Source: Siphonodentalium dalli (lineage: Eukaryota > Mollusca > Scaphopoda > Gadilida > Siphonodentaliidae). Taken from it: a DNA stretch of 64,000 nt. Positions 21,379 to 33,037 of this stretch are shown here, piece by piece. The stretch lies in assembly GCA_032622095.1 (NCBI GenBank), contig CP136063.1, positions 65,609,897 to 65,673,896 of the forward strand. The letters run 5' to 3'. The notes beneath the pieces are model-generated. The model did not search any database and was not told the DNA's origin. It saw only the letters and a program-made list of their open reading frames with translations. A program made the position numbers and the translations under genes. The first letter of the stretch is position 1. The number at the start of each line of letters is the position of its first letter.

Positions 21379-22690
21379 CCTCTATACGATAAATGTATAA
21401 CATGACGCAAAGATGGCAACATTTTCCCACAGAGACAAACGAAAGGTGTAACATGTCAGAAAAGCATATTTTCACATTTCGGCGGGCATCTTGGCCGCCA
21501 TATTGGATTCTGGTGTCGGATTTTTGGCTAATTTGTAAGGGTTGTATATTAGCGTAACGTATCGAGCGGAAAACAAGATCGCATGTGCTATCATCTTTAC
21601 TATAATGGCGAGATCAAAGAGACCTGGTGCATATAAAAAATGGCCGCCATGATGTACGCCATCTTGTCTGGAGTCTCTGCGACCACTTTTTTCTTGTTAA
21701 CAAGTGGGAAAAAATAGAGGAGACATTAAGGAAGAAAATTAGTGGGGTAAAGTTGAGTCCTGGGGATGGGATTGCAGAGGTCGACCAATATCTCATGGCC
21801 TAGATGGGGTGCATGGGTATATTCACACTCATTCTTCATGGGTTGCAGCTTAATATTATGCTTTGTAGCTCCAAGTTTGATTTCATTTATATACTAATTA
21901 CTATGACTCATGTGACAATGATCTTTTGAATTGGAGTGCATGGTTACTAGTGTATAATTGATTTATTGCTTAATATGCTATAAGTATAAGGCCTAATCTT
22001 TGGTGATTTAAAAAAATGCTTTTGGTGACAATGTCTGTGGTTCGCCAGTATAGGTATGTGTATGGATAAGATTTATCATTCATGTATACTAATATGGCAG
22101 CTTATGCTTACTTGGCAATTTATGGTTTGGAATTTGTTTAGCTTGTGACTCTCCGCGGTTGGGGCCCGCCGGTACTCGCTTTGATGGTTCGTTTCACTTA
22201 GATCGAAAAATCCCTATACCAGTTTTGTATTTTCTCGACCACGTGATCTATGACCATCGACATTTCTGGAAAACTTGTTTTGTTTGTCAAAAGAAATCAG
22301 AATTTGAAGGTGACGATCACAATTAAGTTGCTTAGTTGTCTCACAAGAGGCTATACTCTGGATACCAGTATCACTCTAAATAGGGTCTGCCACTTTTTGC
22401 AATGTATCGACACAGCGTCAGCAATTTCGATTTTGTGTAGACCCGATGGCACTAGAAGTAGAACTAGACTAGAGTGTTTAGTCACGTGACGTAATCTGTT
22501 GTCATTTTGTTGTTTTCGGTAAAAATATGTTATGTTGGTTAAATACTATTTAATAACTGTATATTAATGTAATAAGTTTAGTATGTATGTGTTGCTGGGT
22601 ATCTGATCTACATTTGTGTTAAGTTTTATGGCATAAATACCACATTACCAGTTGTTGTGACGTTATGATGTTAATCAGGTCTGGCAATAG
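21379..22690. other. No gene seen
   Basis: Short GGCCGCCAT-type blocks near 21480-21660 resemble those in the foldback arms. Otherwise no exon or element could be supported. Confidence 0.4.
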
Positions 22691-22697
22691 TCGGTAA

Positions 22698-22739
22698 ACC
22701 TGACTTTTATTATCAGAGCATAGCTCTATAAAAGTCAGG
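22698..22739. repeat. Small inverted repeat
   Basis: CCTGACTTTTAT pairs with ATAAAAGTCAGG, with the inner palindrome AGAGCATAGCTCT in the loop. Confidence 0.6.
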
Positions 22740-22831
22740 ACTGTATATCACTGAAAGCAGTACTCCGTCACCAATCATTGGTATGGACATTTACTCGACT
22801 TTTCACAAGCGATAACACACACTAAAAAATA

Positions 22832-23205
22832 TTATTTAACAACCAAAACACATGACTTAATAAAAATTTATTTTAATGAAATGATTAATAATATATCTGA
22901 AGGTCCCAGTTAGCCAAGGTCCCAGTTAGCCAAGGTCCCAGTTAGCCAGAAGGTCCCAGTTAGCCAAGGTCCCAGTTAGCCTGACTTGAGGTCCCAGTTA
23001 TTTAACAACCAAAACACATGACTTAATAAAAATTTATTTTAATGAAATGATTAATAATATATCTGAAGGTCCCAGTTAGCCAAGGTCCCAGTTAGCCAAG
23101 GTCCCAGTTAGCCAGAAGGTCCCAGTTAGCCAAGGTCCCAGTTAGCCTGACTTGAGGTCCCAGTTAGCCAAGGTCCCAGTTAGCCAAGGTCCCAGTTAGC
23201 TGGAT
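22832..23205. repeat. Two-level tandem repeat: 16-bp AAGGTCCCAGTTAGCC units inside a ~165-bp duplication
   Basis: About thirteen copies of AGGTCCCAGTTAGCC, some separated by GA or TGACTTG, occur in clusters. The first cluster plus the preceding ATTTAACAACCAAAACACAT segment is duplicated in tandem (about 22830-22994 and 22995-23170), almost without change, so the larger duplication is recent. Confidence 0.85.
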
Positions 23206-23508
23206 ACCATTTCTAGTGTGGTGTCAATGCATGTTTCAGATGTTAGTCGTGTCATTCTTCGCATAAAGCGAGAGCATATTTCTACCGCCTCGAACTTTCA
23301 GCCATTTTGTATTTGTAAAAATCCGTCAAAACAGTGAATAAGGAATCGGAAACGGAACGAACATAATTGGATTCCGGCTATAACATGTTCTTGTTTGTTT
23401 CGAGTTTATTTTCGATTCAAATATTTTTAAACTTTAAAAGCACATATAACAACAATGGATAACACGATGAGTTTGGAGACAACGATATATATATATGTAT
23501 ATTCAAAT

Positions 23509-23625
23509 GTTTTTAAAGGTATGTGGCACGGGCTCAGTGGAATAAATTTATTCGATCTTTTCACTGCCTTCACATTGGGGAATATTAAATGATATATATA
23601 GCCCGTGCCACATACCTTTAAAAAC
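23509..23625. mobile_element. Short inverted-repeat element, 26-bp perfect arms
   Basis: GTTTTTAAAGGTATGTGGCA... at 23509-23534 is exactly reverse-complementary to the end of the block at 23600-23625. The loop is about 65 bp. MITE-like; class unknown. Confidence 0.6.
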
Positions 23626-23649
23626 AAAGGGATATATATTTATTATATA

Positions 23650-24415
23650 TTATATATTTTGGAAGATCTGTATGTGTGCACGTGTGTATAGATCTGTCTG
23701 TCTGTAATCGATGGACTCGAAAACGGCCGACCCGATTTCGATGAAACTTGGTATGTGGGGGTATTTTCGGCCGGGGGGTGGCATAGGCATATTGATTTTC
23801 AGATCCGAGGTCAACTTTTCACGTGCCGAGGTCAAATCTGTTTTTACGCTGTGTTACGGGACTTTCATTTGAGTTCGGTGCTTACAAATCGATTCGAAAC
23901 AGCGCGAATAATTAAATGCCAGTCATAATAATGACACTGTGAGAATCTTTCGTGTTTCCTCTTTCCAACGATATATAATGCGTATGTATCCGTTTTAGTT
24001 ATCTGCCTCAATTATCAAGAAGAAGTGGTACTATCTTCCATCAGGATAAAAACAATGCGTAACTTCTATGACGTCGTTAGAGTTCATAACGTTAGATCAC
24101 GTTAACGCTTTTGAAACCGGCCGATGCATTTGACTGTTTCAGACGTCTTGGCGATATCTCGGGCACCGATGGTAATTTATCTTTACGTTGAAACTTGATA
24201 ATTAATGAGCGTGTGTATATGAGGCGCGTTTATATACTTGAGTGGAAATCAAATCGGGTTAAAAGGTCAAATCGGGTAAAACCGGATGGATTTCGACGGG
24301 TACTTTTGTTCGGGCAGTGTTTTGGACGGGTCAAATCGTGACCCCACTTGACCTTGGCCTTCAAAATAGACAATTCAAGGTCAAACCCCGGACGAAGTCG
24401 GGTCACCTTCTAGTA
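23650..24415 (+). repeat. Dispersed-repeat-like segment with terminal hairpin CCCCGGACGAAGTCGGG
   Basis: It begins with GATCTGTCTGTCTGTAATCG next to GGACTCGAAAACGGCCGACC and ends with the stem-loop CCCCGGACGAAGTCGGG, TCACCTTCTAGT and a TA-rich tract. The combination of TGTC-type microsatellite, GAAACTTGGTATGTGGG motif and end hairpin resembles the other pearl-like elements in this window, but no internal tandem units were found, so the assignment is tentative. Confidence 0.35.
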
Positions 24416-24522
24416 TATATATATTGGTCAACATTGAATGATATATATAATATATACAAATATATATATATATATATCTTTGTATATATTATATATATCA
24501 TTCAATGTTGACCAATATATAT
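24415..24522. repeat. AT-rich inverted repeat with ~42-bp perfect arms
   Basis: ATATATATTGGTCAACATTG... and its complement flank a (TA)n loop. The 16 non-TA bases TTGGTCAACATTGAAT show that the pairing is not simply due to dinucleotide sequence. Confidence 0.75.
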
Positions 24523-25915
24523 GTACACGGTGCAAAAAGTCAGCCCAAATAGCACCTGTTGCATTTAATCCATGAGACAAAGCCCATTGACAAATAGTTG
24601 ATGTTCAGATATTGTACATGCATAAACATTATTTCTTCTACAAATTTAAACTAATAATTCTTATACTAATGTCTAACGGCAACATCGACGTGCGCTGTAA
24701 GCAGTAAACGATTTGTTGCACGGTCAAGTGATCTCCCGCTAACGACTAATTAATGTTACTGCCAGTGGTTTCTCTAAGACAGAATTTTTTTTTTTACATC
24801 CTAATTGAGTGAGAATTTTCCAAATTGACAATTTGACACCCTAACTTACCAACTGTCGTCAAATTGTAATATAAGGTAGCCATACGGTGTTTTAGCGGCT
24901 TAGGTAATCGGCTTTAACTAATTGACGACTCTTAGACTATAATATTCAGATAGTTGTCTCGGTTTCGACTCCATATTGTCGCCAATGCTTTGTCAACGTT
25001 ATTGGCACGTATATCTTATATACGCATAGCGATGGCGACGTGGTCGGAACATGGGCGTTTGATACCGAGACCAATATTTGAATATTAATGTGTGTTCCAG
25101 AACGAAAAAGTTGAAGAAAATCAACAAATTTGTTAATTTAAAAACAATTCAAACGTTAGTGTATTCCATGCCTCAGCCCGGACATATATACCAAATTTCA
25201 TTAATATCCATTGAGAAACAACGGTCCAAACATAACACTCCGTTTACATTTTATTTGGAGCCGGCCACGGCCTTGGCTTACACTTTATATTGTGTCCCGC
25301 ACATATCGCCACGCCCTTGGTCATTGTTTCTTTGAAATCAAACTCCATTGTTAATTAAAACTTAAAATTCAAAAAATAGTTGTTGCTGTTGCTTTCACTC
25401 GGTCGATCGTTCCCGTAATTATCTGATTTCCTTTCCGGTTATGTAGTTGTAATTTCGTTCCGCCTGTTCCGTTCCGTCAATTTACTACAGATCAAGTTTT
25501 AAATGTTGACAAATTAACGGTCTCGGATTTATCTCAAAGTTCGGATTATATTTCGAGAGTCAGGTATTGTACACAATGCCTTCGTAATCTGCCATTATCA
25601 CTTGATCTTACAACATAATGGTAGCAGATAAAACCGTCTAGTTATATGTGAATTTGGTGATTGAAATGAGGCGGGGGTAGTGTCTAATTTTTTCCCGAAA
25701 TAGTTTTTCGGCAAGCAGTCTACCATGTATTTTTAAAACAACTACAAATGTCACATTTTTATTTTTTTCGTCGGGTAGCTTGTTGATACTCACTCAGAAC
25801 AGATTAGTCTTCAACATAATTTATATACAATGTTTGTATTTTCATGTTATAAGTGGGAAAAAAATTCATAATAATGGAAAAGCACTTGGAGGTCGTGAAT
25901 AAAGCTACGGAGGCC
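24523..25915. other. No gene seen
   Basis: AT-rich sequence; ORFs up to 85 codons without a domain. Confidence 0.4.
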
Positions 25916-25956
25916 CAACTATTCGAGAGCGTCTAGCTCTGTTTGAATAGTTGGGT
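25916..25956. repeat. Short inverted repeat
   Basis: CCAACTATTC pairs with GAATAGTTGG around a loop that includes AGAGCGTCTAGCTCT. It lies directly before the TIR element at 25967. Confidence 0.55.
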
Positions 25957-25966
25957 CCACCAACTA

Positions 25967-27155
25967 GTCTGGCAAATGTGAGAATACAGCTACAATAGCT
26001 GTATTCAGCTAACCTAGCTGTATTCAGCTATATATTATACTCTCAAAGCGGCTGTTTTTCGATAATAAACTAGAAGCGCTAATTTGCGCATCAAAATTAG
26101 GCTACCCTATTCTCCGGTCACCCTCAACCAAATCAAAATCGTCGCTTGTGTTCTGACAAAGTGTTGCCTTTTGTCGGCACGACGATGGTGATTATGTGTG
26201 AAAACTTACTATGGCGGTCGATGTCGGTCATAACGGTTAATAACTCTCTTAAAAGTATGCAATGCGGAATACCTTGAAAAATACAATATTTATCACCGAA
26301 GATGGAACATCTTAATCATTCCCGGAAGTATCAATATGTCGATGCTGGTAAAACTCAGTTTGGTTCGTGCGTTAAAACAGGTAAAAAGGGGAACATCTCT
26401 AGCCAGAGTTTAACCGAGCGAGTTCCACTCAATGCTTGAGCTGATTCTCTCCAAAAATACGGAAACGCATACATGTATGTCGAATCGCGAAAATACAAAT
26501 ACCAATGTTATGTTTAGTAAGTTTTCACACATTATATATTTTCCCGCCAAAACAGATTGAATAGTTCTGACTCGCTAACGACCAGGACTTCATGTTTGAA
26601 ATACTTCAGAAATGATATAAGTCGCATTTTCATTTCAGTTGTCCCTATGTTGTGCCATACATTTGCAATATGCCGCACAATATCTGTATATATACCGTTA
26701 TGAATAGTTACCAGTATCACTCACAAACCGCTAGTGGTATGTAATTCTAAATGCTCGATATAGGTACACCATTCTAACGCCCCCTACCGGTTTAGCATCG
26801 GGAAGAAGTAAACGAGTGTTTGGGATGAATTTGATCTTTATTTTATAAGTTAGTTAATGAATGCATTTGCAGAAAATAGTCCCCAGAATATTTACTGACA
26901 TCGACCACCGTAGTAAGTTTTCACACAAAATCAGAATTGCCCTGTCGACAAAAGGCAACACTTTGTCAGAACACAAGCGACGATTTTGATTTGGTTGAGG
27001 GTGACCGGAGAATATGGTAGCCTAATTTTGATGCGCAAATTCGCGCTTCTAGTTTATTATCGAAAAACAGCCGCTTTGAGAGTATAATTTATAGCTGAAT
27101 ACAGCTAGGTTAGCTGAATACAGCTATTGTAGCTGTATTCTCACATTTGCCAGAC
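25967..27155. mobile_element. Long-TIR element with ~260-bp arms
   Basis: The left arm (25967 to about 26230, starting GTCTGGCAAATGTGAGAATA) matches the reverse complement of the right arm (about 26896-27155). The arms carry short repeats of AGCTGTATTCAGCT near their ends and the block CGACGATTTTGATTTGGTTG. The loop of about 660 bp has only a 62-codon minus-strand ORF without a domain. No clear target duplication; superfamily unknown. Confidence 0.7.
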
Positions 27156-28125
27156 CTGTTAATGAGTAGAACAGGTCGGGCACACATCCAAAATGGTCTA
27201 CGTAGCTCGTTTTGTCTACTGTAGCCCGATTGAGCTACGATTTGAATGTGATTTACACACCTCCATCGATTATCGTCATACCACGAGAAAAGCGCATTTC
27301 GAATTTTCGTTTATTAGTTGTGTACGACTATTGCGTCTACAAAGAAGCAAAAAACTCAACGACTCACCACGGCTTAGCCTTAGGCGCAATTAATTTAACG
27401 ATGTTTTAATTAAGACCTGTTAGCGTTTGGTAGTGACTTTCCCGAAAATATCAGATTTTGCCATAAAAAGTAGGGAACAATCCATTTGTTTTTGCAGGAT
27501 ATTTATTTTTGAAGGTCAAGAACGTCCGGTTTATGTGGCTTACCTGATTGGATAAAGCGAACAGCTTCACTCGGAGACGACTATTTGTTAAATGTTTGGC
27601 GACCGCCATTCAGAGAAGGCAACTACGGAAACACGATTCACAATTTTTCTTTGAAATTTGGAAGCACCTCGTGTAACATTACAGTTATACAAATATGGTT
27701 GTCCATTTGTCGTTCCGTACATTCCAACAGATAGATGTTACACTGAAATCCCATTAAGAACGCACCATTAATCCCCGGCTAAATGCAACCAATCAGATTA
27801 TCGCCTGCACACGGATATTTGCGAACACAATTGCGACCGGAACTACCTCAGATTTGACAGTCCTTCGAATTTGGAAAACGTAGGTGCGCGATATATCGCT
27901 CGGAGCTTTTGGAATTTGCGCGCGCCTTTTTTGCGGGAGCACAATTCAAATTAACATGGATGAAATGATTACTGAATAAAGACAAACACAATTATAATGA
28001 TACACACGTGTAATTCCTTTGGCAACTGAAAGTGAAAACAGAAATAAAAACATATGTTTATATTGTAGTACAATATCTAGTCCACAATAATCCGATTATC
28101 TGGCAATCCAGGTGAATCTAATCAA
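27156..28125. other. No gene seen
   Basis: Slightly less AT-rich than the surroundings. ORFs of 65-66 codons overlap in different frames at 27193-27409, without a domain. Confidence 0.4.
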
Positions 28126-28305
28126 TCACGGTAATGAGTTCACTTCCGCGTCTGAGAGCGCATGCTCACCAGACTCGCAGTCGCTTAAAACTTCAAACTC
28201 GGAAGTGGAATCGTTACCGCAATTAGATTCACCGGAATCCGACGAATCAACCGGGGCTCTCCTTCGTTTTGATAGAGTCGGTATTTCGGAGGCTCCAATG
28301 TTCAT
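28126..28305 (-). CDS. Possible short coding exon, Ser/Asp/Glu-rich
   Basis: The minus strand from an ATG at 28305 to a stop at 28126 encodes 59 residues. They begin MNIGASEIPTLSKRRRAPVD and continue with a Ser/Asp/Glu-rich stretch (SDSGESNCGNDS, FEVLSDCESGEHALSDAEV). A basic patch followed by an acidic tail is typical of disordered ends of nuclear proteins or of transposase N-termini. An overlapping 84-codon frame on the plus strand is also open but has a less protein-like composition. No domain and no supporting splice sites; this could be chance. Confidence 0.3.
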   Translation of the reverse strand: MNIGASEIPTLSKRRRAPVDSSDSGESNCGNDSTSEFEVLSDCESGEHALSDAEVNSLP

Positions 28306-28990
28306 TTTTCGCTTTCTCCGAGTCGAGAGATACTGGCTTCGAAGTATAGCTTCGAAGTATAGTTAAACTTAAAACCTAATCTATGGCAATAATATTCAAA
28401 TGAATCGGCGAATCCCGCATGCCGAAACATCAAACGAGGCTGCCAAAGAATTGACACTTTTTTGCGGGAACTCGCACGTGCAGCAGTTGTGACGAGGTGT
28501 ACCCCAATCATTGAGTGAGAAAGACGCCGGCGGCCGCTTTGATCTTTATTATTATGTTTTTTTTAATCAACGTCATCGCTACTGAGAAAGATACACAGTG
28601 ACTAGTCTTGTCAGCGTTTAACCATTGATGTGCTGTTTGTTAAAATCTCGTTCACTGGCTGCAAATTTCGATGCGCGCATTTAAATTTTTCGACGTGTGC
28701 ATTTAATAACTCGCTGGTTTTTAGATCCGTGTGCGCCAAGGCGCGCAAGCGCAATTGCGCGCCTCAAAATCGAAGGACTGGATTTGATGAAGATTTACAT
28801 TTCGATCAAGAAATTTTGATGATCATTTCTTATTGTTTTTCATGGTAAATTGACCAAAACAAATTGATTTTGAATCGCTCAAAAGGCCCCAACTAACGTC
28901 ATGTGCAGTAACTGCAGCTGAATCAATGTTGAGGGGTATATACCGGTACCATGTATATGTTGTTGAGGCTCGATTGGAATGATTATTTTG
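28306..28990. other. No gene seen
   Basis: Includes GCGC-rich patches (about 28735-28765) and ORFs up to 72 codons without a domain. A 9-bp direct repeat CTTCGAAGTATAG occurs twice at about 28337-28362. Confidence 0.4.
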
Positions 28991-28997
28991 TGTTTTT

Positions 28998-29582
28998 TAT
29001 ATCCCCACTTTCGAAGAAAATGGGGGGTATACTGGATTGACTGCGTCTGTCCGTCCATCACGATTTCTCCCTCCTTGTGTCCGTCAGTCCGACCTCATAA
29101 CTCGAACAACTATGAACCGATTTCAATAATTGTTTGTAATCTCCTTAGGACGGTCTCTCCGCATGATGCTAATTGCGTTTCGGTCCGACTTTTTTGTTTC
29201 AAGTTACATGTACGCCTCATTTTCGACTTACATGTATTTTGACTTAGAAAATTCTGTCCGACTTAATAACTTTAACAAATATGAACCGATTTCAATAATT
29301 TTGGGTATACATGCTTCTCACAATACCCTCTCTACATGATGCGGCTAGGGATTGGCTCAAACTGTTTTTCGTAATATTACACTTCATTTCCGACTTATTT
29401 TGACTTAGAAAATTCCGTCTGACTTAATAACTTTAACAAATATGAACCAATTTCAATAATTGTTTCTGTACAAGCTTCTTGTGACACCATATCGATATTA
29501 TTAGTCCGAATTTTTCTTTAAAGTTAAAAAACTTTTTTGTTGGGTTTACGGATAATGCGGGTTGAATTTGCCCCAGTGGGGG
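28998..29582 (-). mobile_element. Pearl-like element in reverse orientation
   Basis: A hairpin-like start (ATCCCCACTTTCG...ATGGGGGGTATACTG) is followed by a GTCTGTCCGTCCATC microsatellite and then by three units of about 165 bp. The units are marked by CTTAATAACTTTAACAAATA (or the diverged CTCATAACTCGAACAACTA) followed by TGAACCGATTTCAATAATT, at about 29089, 29258 and 29418. Same general plan as 7560-8525, read on the other strand. No transposase. Confidence 0.55.
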
Positions 29583-30260
29583 TATGCTAGCAGATTCAGA
29601 TTCAGATTCAGATTCCACAGTCACAATTTTAATAGTCGGTGAACCTGTTCGTGAATATAAACTGTTCATCAATAAATTGTATTTAATTGGTGAGGAAGCT
29701 TTTACAACCTCTTTGTTAAATTATCAAATCAGAAAAGCTCACCGACCCGCCAACCATCTTGTATCTTCGCTACATATCATATTCATACATAGGAATGACG
29801 CTGCCTACTACCAATTTGAATATAAAATAAAATACATTTATGGCGACTATGTCATCTATGCCCATTCGATCACAATATGTTTTACAGTCACCTTAATTAA
29901 AGTCACGCAGATTGTACGCATGTACATTGTATCATCGACTCATCGGCTTTGCAGTTTACCTCCCCAAAAACAAAGCGATCATTTAGCGATGCTTCTTTAT
30001 AAGATGGAACCTTGCTTAGTGTTCAAATACACATTCAAACAACCAATTAGGATTATTGCCAACTACAATTTGTGTGTGTGTAATATATGTATCTTTGCTT
30101 GAAATGCTTGTTTTGAAGTGTTCTTGTTATATTGAAAATAAATGATTGGTCAATCAATTGGCGAAATTCATTATTTAAATTCTTCTAAATCCACATTGTT
30201 ATCTACTTGCAGCCGTAAGATCAACCTGTATTTCTAACAGTACCTGCCACATTGTACACA
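29583..30260. other. No supported gene; long chance-like ORF
   Basis: A 172-codon open frame runs from 29584 on the plus strand, starting in a GATTCA repeat. Its composition follows the AT-rich background (Ile, Tyr, Cys), and no motif is recognisable. Confidence 0.4.
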
Positions 30261-30262
30261 TA

Positions 30263-30473
30263 CAGTAATGCTCTAATTAATCGACCTCTTAACCAAAGCA
30301 GAATTATGGGTAACTTTTCAGGATTTAGTCGGAAATATGGCTTGTTGCCATTCATCGGAAAGCTCAGTGAGATCTTTCTTATGAATGGCAACAAGCCATA
30401 TTTCCGACTAAATCCTGAAAAGTTACCCATAATTCTGCTTTGGTTAAGAGGTTGATTAATTAGAGCATTGCTG
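30263..30473. mobile_element. Pogo/Tc1-mariner-like hairpin MITE, copy 1
   Basis: TA target duplications (30261-30262, 30474-30475) enclose CAGTAATGCTCTAATTAATC at the left and its complement at the right. The arms extend over about 95 bp, so the whole element folds into one hairpin with a loop around CGGAAAGCTCAGTGAGATC. CAGT-initial ends with an AATCGA block are typical of pogo-type elements. No coding. Confidence 0.75.
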
Positions 30474-30758
30474 TAACTCACATAAATCCAAGCAGCCACA
30501 TACATTATTATTAATTGAGACTTTCAGGACCGGTACCTAAAACGTCCCGGTACCGATATGGTTCGAACCGTCAGTACTTTGAGAAGCCTGTACCGGCCAC
30601 TTTTTTTTTTCGGGGGTGAATATCAATTATGACCGTGTCGGTGATTGGGTACACATGTGTACAAGTAATTTACATGGGTGAAAAAACATTTACACCAAAT
30701 TAACAGACAGCCTTTTTCACTAAGACTACATGTACATCTATTCATGTATAATACCTTC

Positions 30759-32247
30759 TTAAAGATGGATCTCTTCATATATATTAAAATTTTTTGAAAT
30801 ACCTGTAGTTTTGTGGGAATAAAATAATAAATATGAATTGAAGACACATGACCAGAGAGGCTTCTATCAATTAATATTGATTTTATTTCGAATATTTTAT
30901 TAAAAAATGAGTTGATTAAGTGGGACACATTATTGTTCTATTTTTAGAACAGTGCATTCAGGCGACACTATATAGCGACAGAGATCATTAGGGTCTTCCC
31001 GTAGCTACGCTCCAAATGTCAAATATCCCAGATTGATTGTATGTATTGTCAGGGTTTCCGCCAGGCCGGCTGCGGGTCCGTCCCACGGACCCATTCCCCT
31101 CGCAGATGATCTGTTTGATTTATACATGTACCAAAAGTCAGTAGCAATATGTCATAAAAAATCCGGCTGCAACGGGAGTTCTGGGGGGGGGGGGGGGTTA
31201 AACAGAATACTGGTGAAAAGGCGGGTCAATTGAGCACAGTGTGTTACCAGTACCAAGTAACCCTTTGAAATCAAAGCGCCAAAACTACAACGTAATGTTT
31301 GGTGTGAATTGAAATAACGACGTTATATACAGCGTAATAAATGTCGCGGTAACATCAAAGAATGACGCACTGCTGAGTATGGATATTATTTTTCACAGGA
31401 TTTCTGTGGTTGAAACTACTCACGCTCGGAGATACCGTGCTATCGTACGATTACATAATTTAATCAGAGAATGCCGAATTGCTGAGTTAGGCAGAGTAGG
31501 GATCAACATACGCGAACAGGCGGCCCCGGTTCTCCTACCAAAGGAGGTATATACCTCCGAGATCCCGTGCTATCGTACTGTTATAATACGGAACCTGTCC
31601 CAAATCAGTCTTTATAGCGGGAATTCATAGTGACAAAATCATTTATTTGACCCATATTACATGCATGGAGGATAAACACAAAAAACATGTAGCTTGATAT
31701 AGTATTCAATCAGATGGCAGTCTTACGTGCGTAATTATATGATTAATTATCTGGATACCATCAACATAATTAATGCACCCACGGAAAATGATAGACTTGC
31801 GTAATATACGTAGTTTTGGATTGCTTTGTGGGACACTCAGGTGCAAGGAAATGGCTACTTTTCAATGTCAAATAACAAAATTTTCGCCCGACGGGACAAA
31901 CCATGGTCGTCCCGTCGCGTTATGTGTTTACCCAATACGGACTAATTAATTTCCCGTTGGCGGAAACCCTGGTATTGTCTCATTACATAGTTATAAGCGA
32001 TAATGACTTTATGAGTCACAATAAATGTTTATTTGTGACAAAATTGCTCAATAAAATTTCTGATCTCTGTTAACCACTATTGTTCATAAGCTAAACAACA
32101 ACTCGTGTTCAGACCAGAAAATATTTGAAATATAATCAATATTAAATGATAGAAGCATTTCCGGACAGGGATCATCGATTCATATCTAACATTTTGTACC
32201 TTGGTAACTGTATAGCACGTGTTTACAAAGAGATAGACCATCTTTAA
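30759..32247. mobile_element. TTAA-flanked element, copy 2, interrupted by a hAT-like insertion
   Basis: TTAA (30759-30762) AGATGGATCTC at the left; GATAGACCATCT TTAA (32244-32247) at the right. The flanking halves are collinear with the 9339-9864 copy, including TCTATCAATTAATATTGATT and CCCAGATTGATTGTATGTAT. At 31050 the copy is interrupted by a 922-bp element that the 9.3-kb copy lacks. Confidence 0.75.
31050..31971. mobile_element. hAT-like element nested in the TTAA element
   Basis: The ends are a perfect 14-bp inverted repeat CAGGGTTTCCGCCA. The flanks carry a GTATTGT direct repeat (31043-31049 and 31972-31978); the uninterrupted sister at about 9590 has a single GTATTGT, which is the empty site. 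hAT elements normally make 8-bp duplications, so here one position is mutated or the end is offset by one base. Inside are a G15 tract (31183-31197) and a CCGTGCTATCGTAC repeat. An 83-codon ORF at 31379 has no domain. Confidence 0.75.
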
Positions 32248-32256
32248 GGGAATCTA

Positions 32257-32465
32257 CAGTAATGCCCTAATTAATCGACTCCTTAACCACTGCAGAATTA
32301 TGGGTAACTTTTCAGGATTTAGTCAGAAATATGGCTTGTTGCCATTCATCGGAAAGCTCTCAGGGAGAGCTTATGAATGGCAACAAGCCATATTTCCGAC
32401 TAAATCCTGAAAAGTTACCCATAATTCTGCAGTGGTTAAGGAGTCGATTAATTAGGGCATTACTG
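32257..32465. mobile_element. Pogo/Tc1-mariner-like hairpin MITE, copy 2
   Basis: TA then CAGTAATGCCCTAATTAATC at the left and the complement ending CATTACTG at the right. The right flank is CA, so one target copy is mutated. The body is nearly identical to the 30263 copy in the arms, including TTTTCAGGATTTAGTC and ATATGGCTTGTTGCCATTCA, but it has a different loop. It sits 9 bp from the end of the TTAA element. Confidence 0.75.
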
Positions 32466-33035
32466 CAGCTATCATCTTTCCTTGGTGTGATATCTTCCAT
32501 CAATTCATAATAAAAATAATTTTGAAATATCAGTGAATCTAATTGAAATATTTTTTTACAGTCTGGGTCAGATGTCAGCAGTTAAATCTTACAGTCTGGG
32601 TCAAATGTCAGCAGTGGTATCTCCAGCTCTGAAACAATACCGGTCCATGCAGCAATATCTATTTAGTACACAACTAGCTTTGTTCCCAACGGTACCAGCA
32701 TGCTAATACTCCAGGTAAAATTTAGTAGCATGCATGGTGAATATTTTCAGATTTTCATGGATAAATTGACGATTGTGCTTTAAACTGACCTCGATACTTA
32801 AATTGGACAACTCCGGGTCCATGTACGTTCATCAGACTATACTTGGTGCTTGTGCTGCAAGAGGACCTTAGATTGAACCAAGGAATATCGGTCGATGCAT
32901 GCTTATCTGACTATATATGATAAGCATGCTGCAAGACGACCTTGACAGATATGAAGTCATTCTGGAGTGAAGGAATTATATTATGAGTTCTCGTGTTTTC
33001 AATTGTTGATATTATTATTATGATTTACTATAATA
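32466..33035. other. No gene seen; 28-bp direct repeat
   Basis: ACAGTCTGGGTCAGATGTCA recurs at about 32561 and 32592. A second short repeat is GCAAGAGGACCTT / GCAAGACGACCTT. Confidence 0.5.
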
Positions 33036-33037
33036 TA

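Noticed and set aside
22907-23200. CRISPR-like array of 16-bp repeats
   Set aside because: Repeats are directly adjacent without unique spacers, and the sequence is plainly eukaryotic; it is a minisatellite.
29584-30102. 172-codon plus-strand ORF
   Set aside because: It begins in a GATTCA repeat, follows AT-rich background composition, and shows no domain, signal peptide or transmembrane pattern; likely chance.
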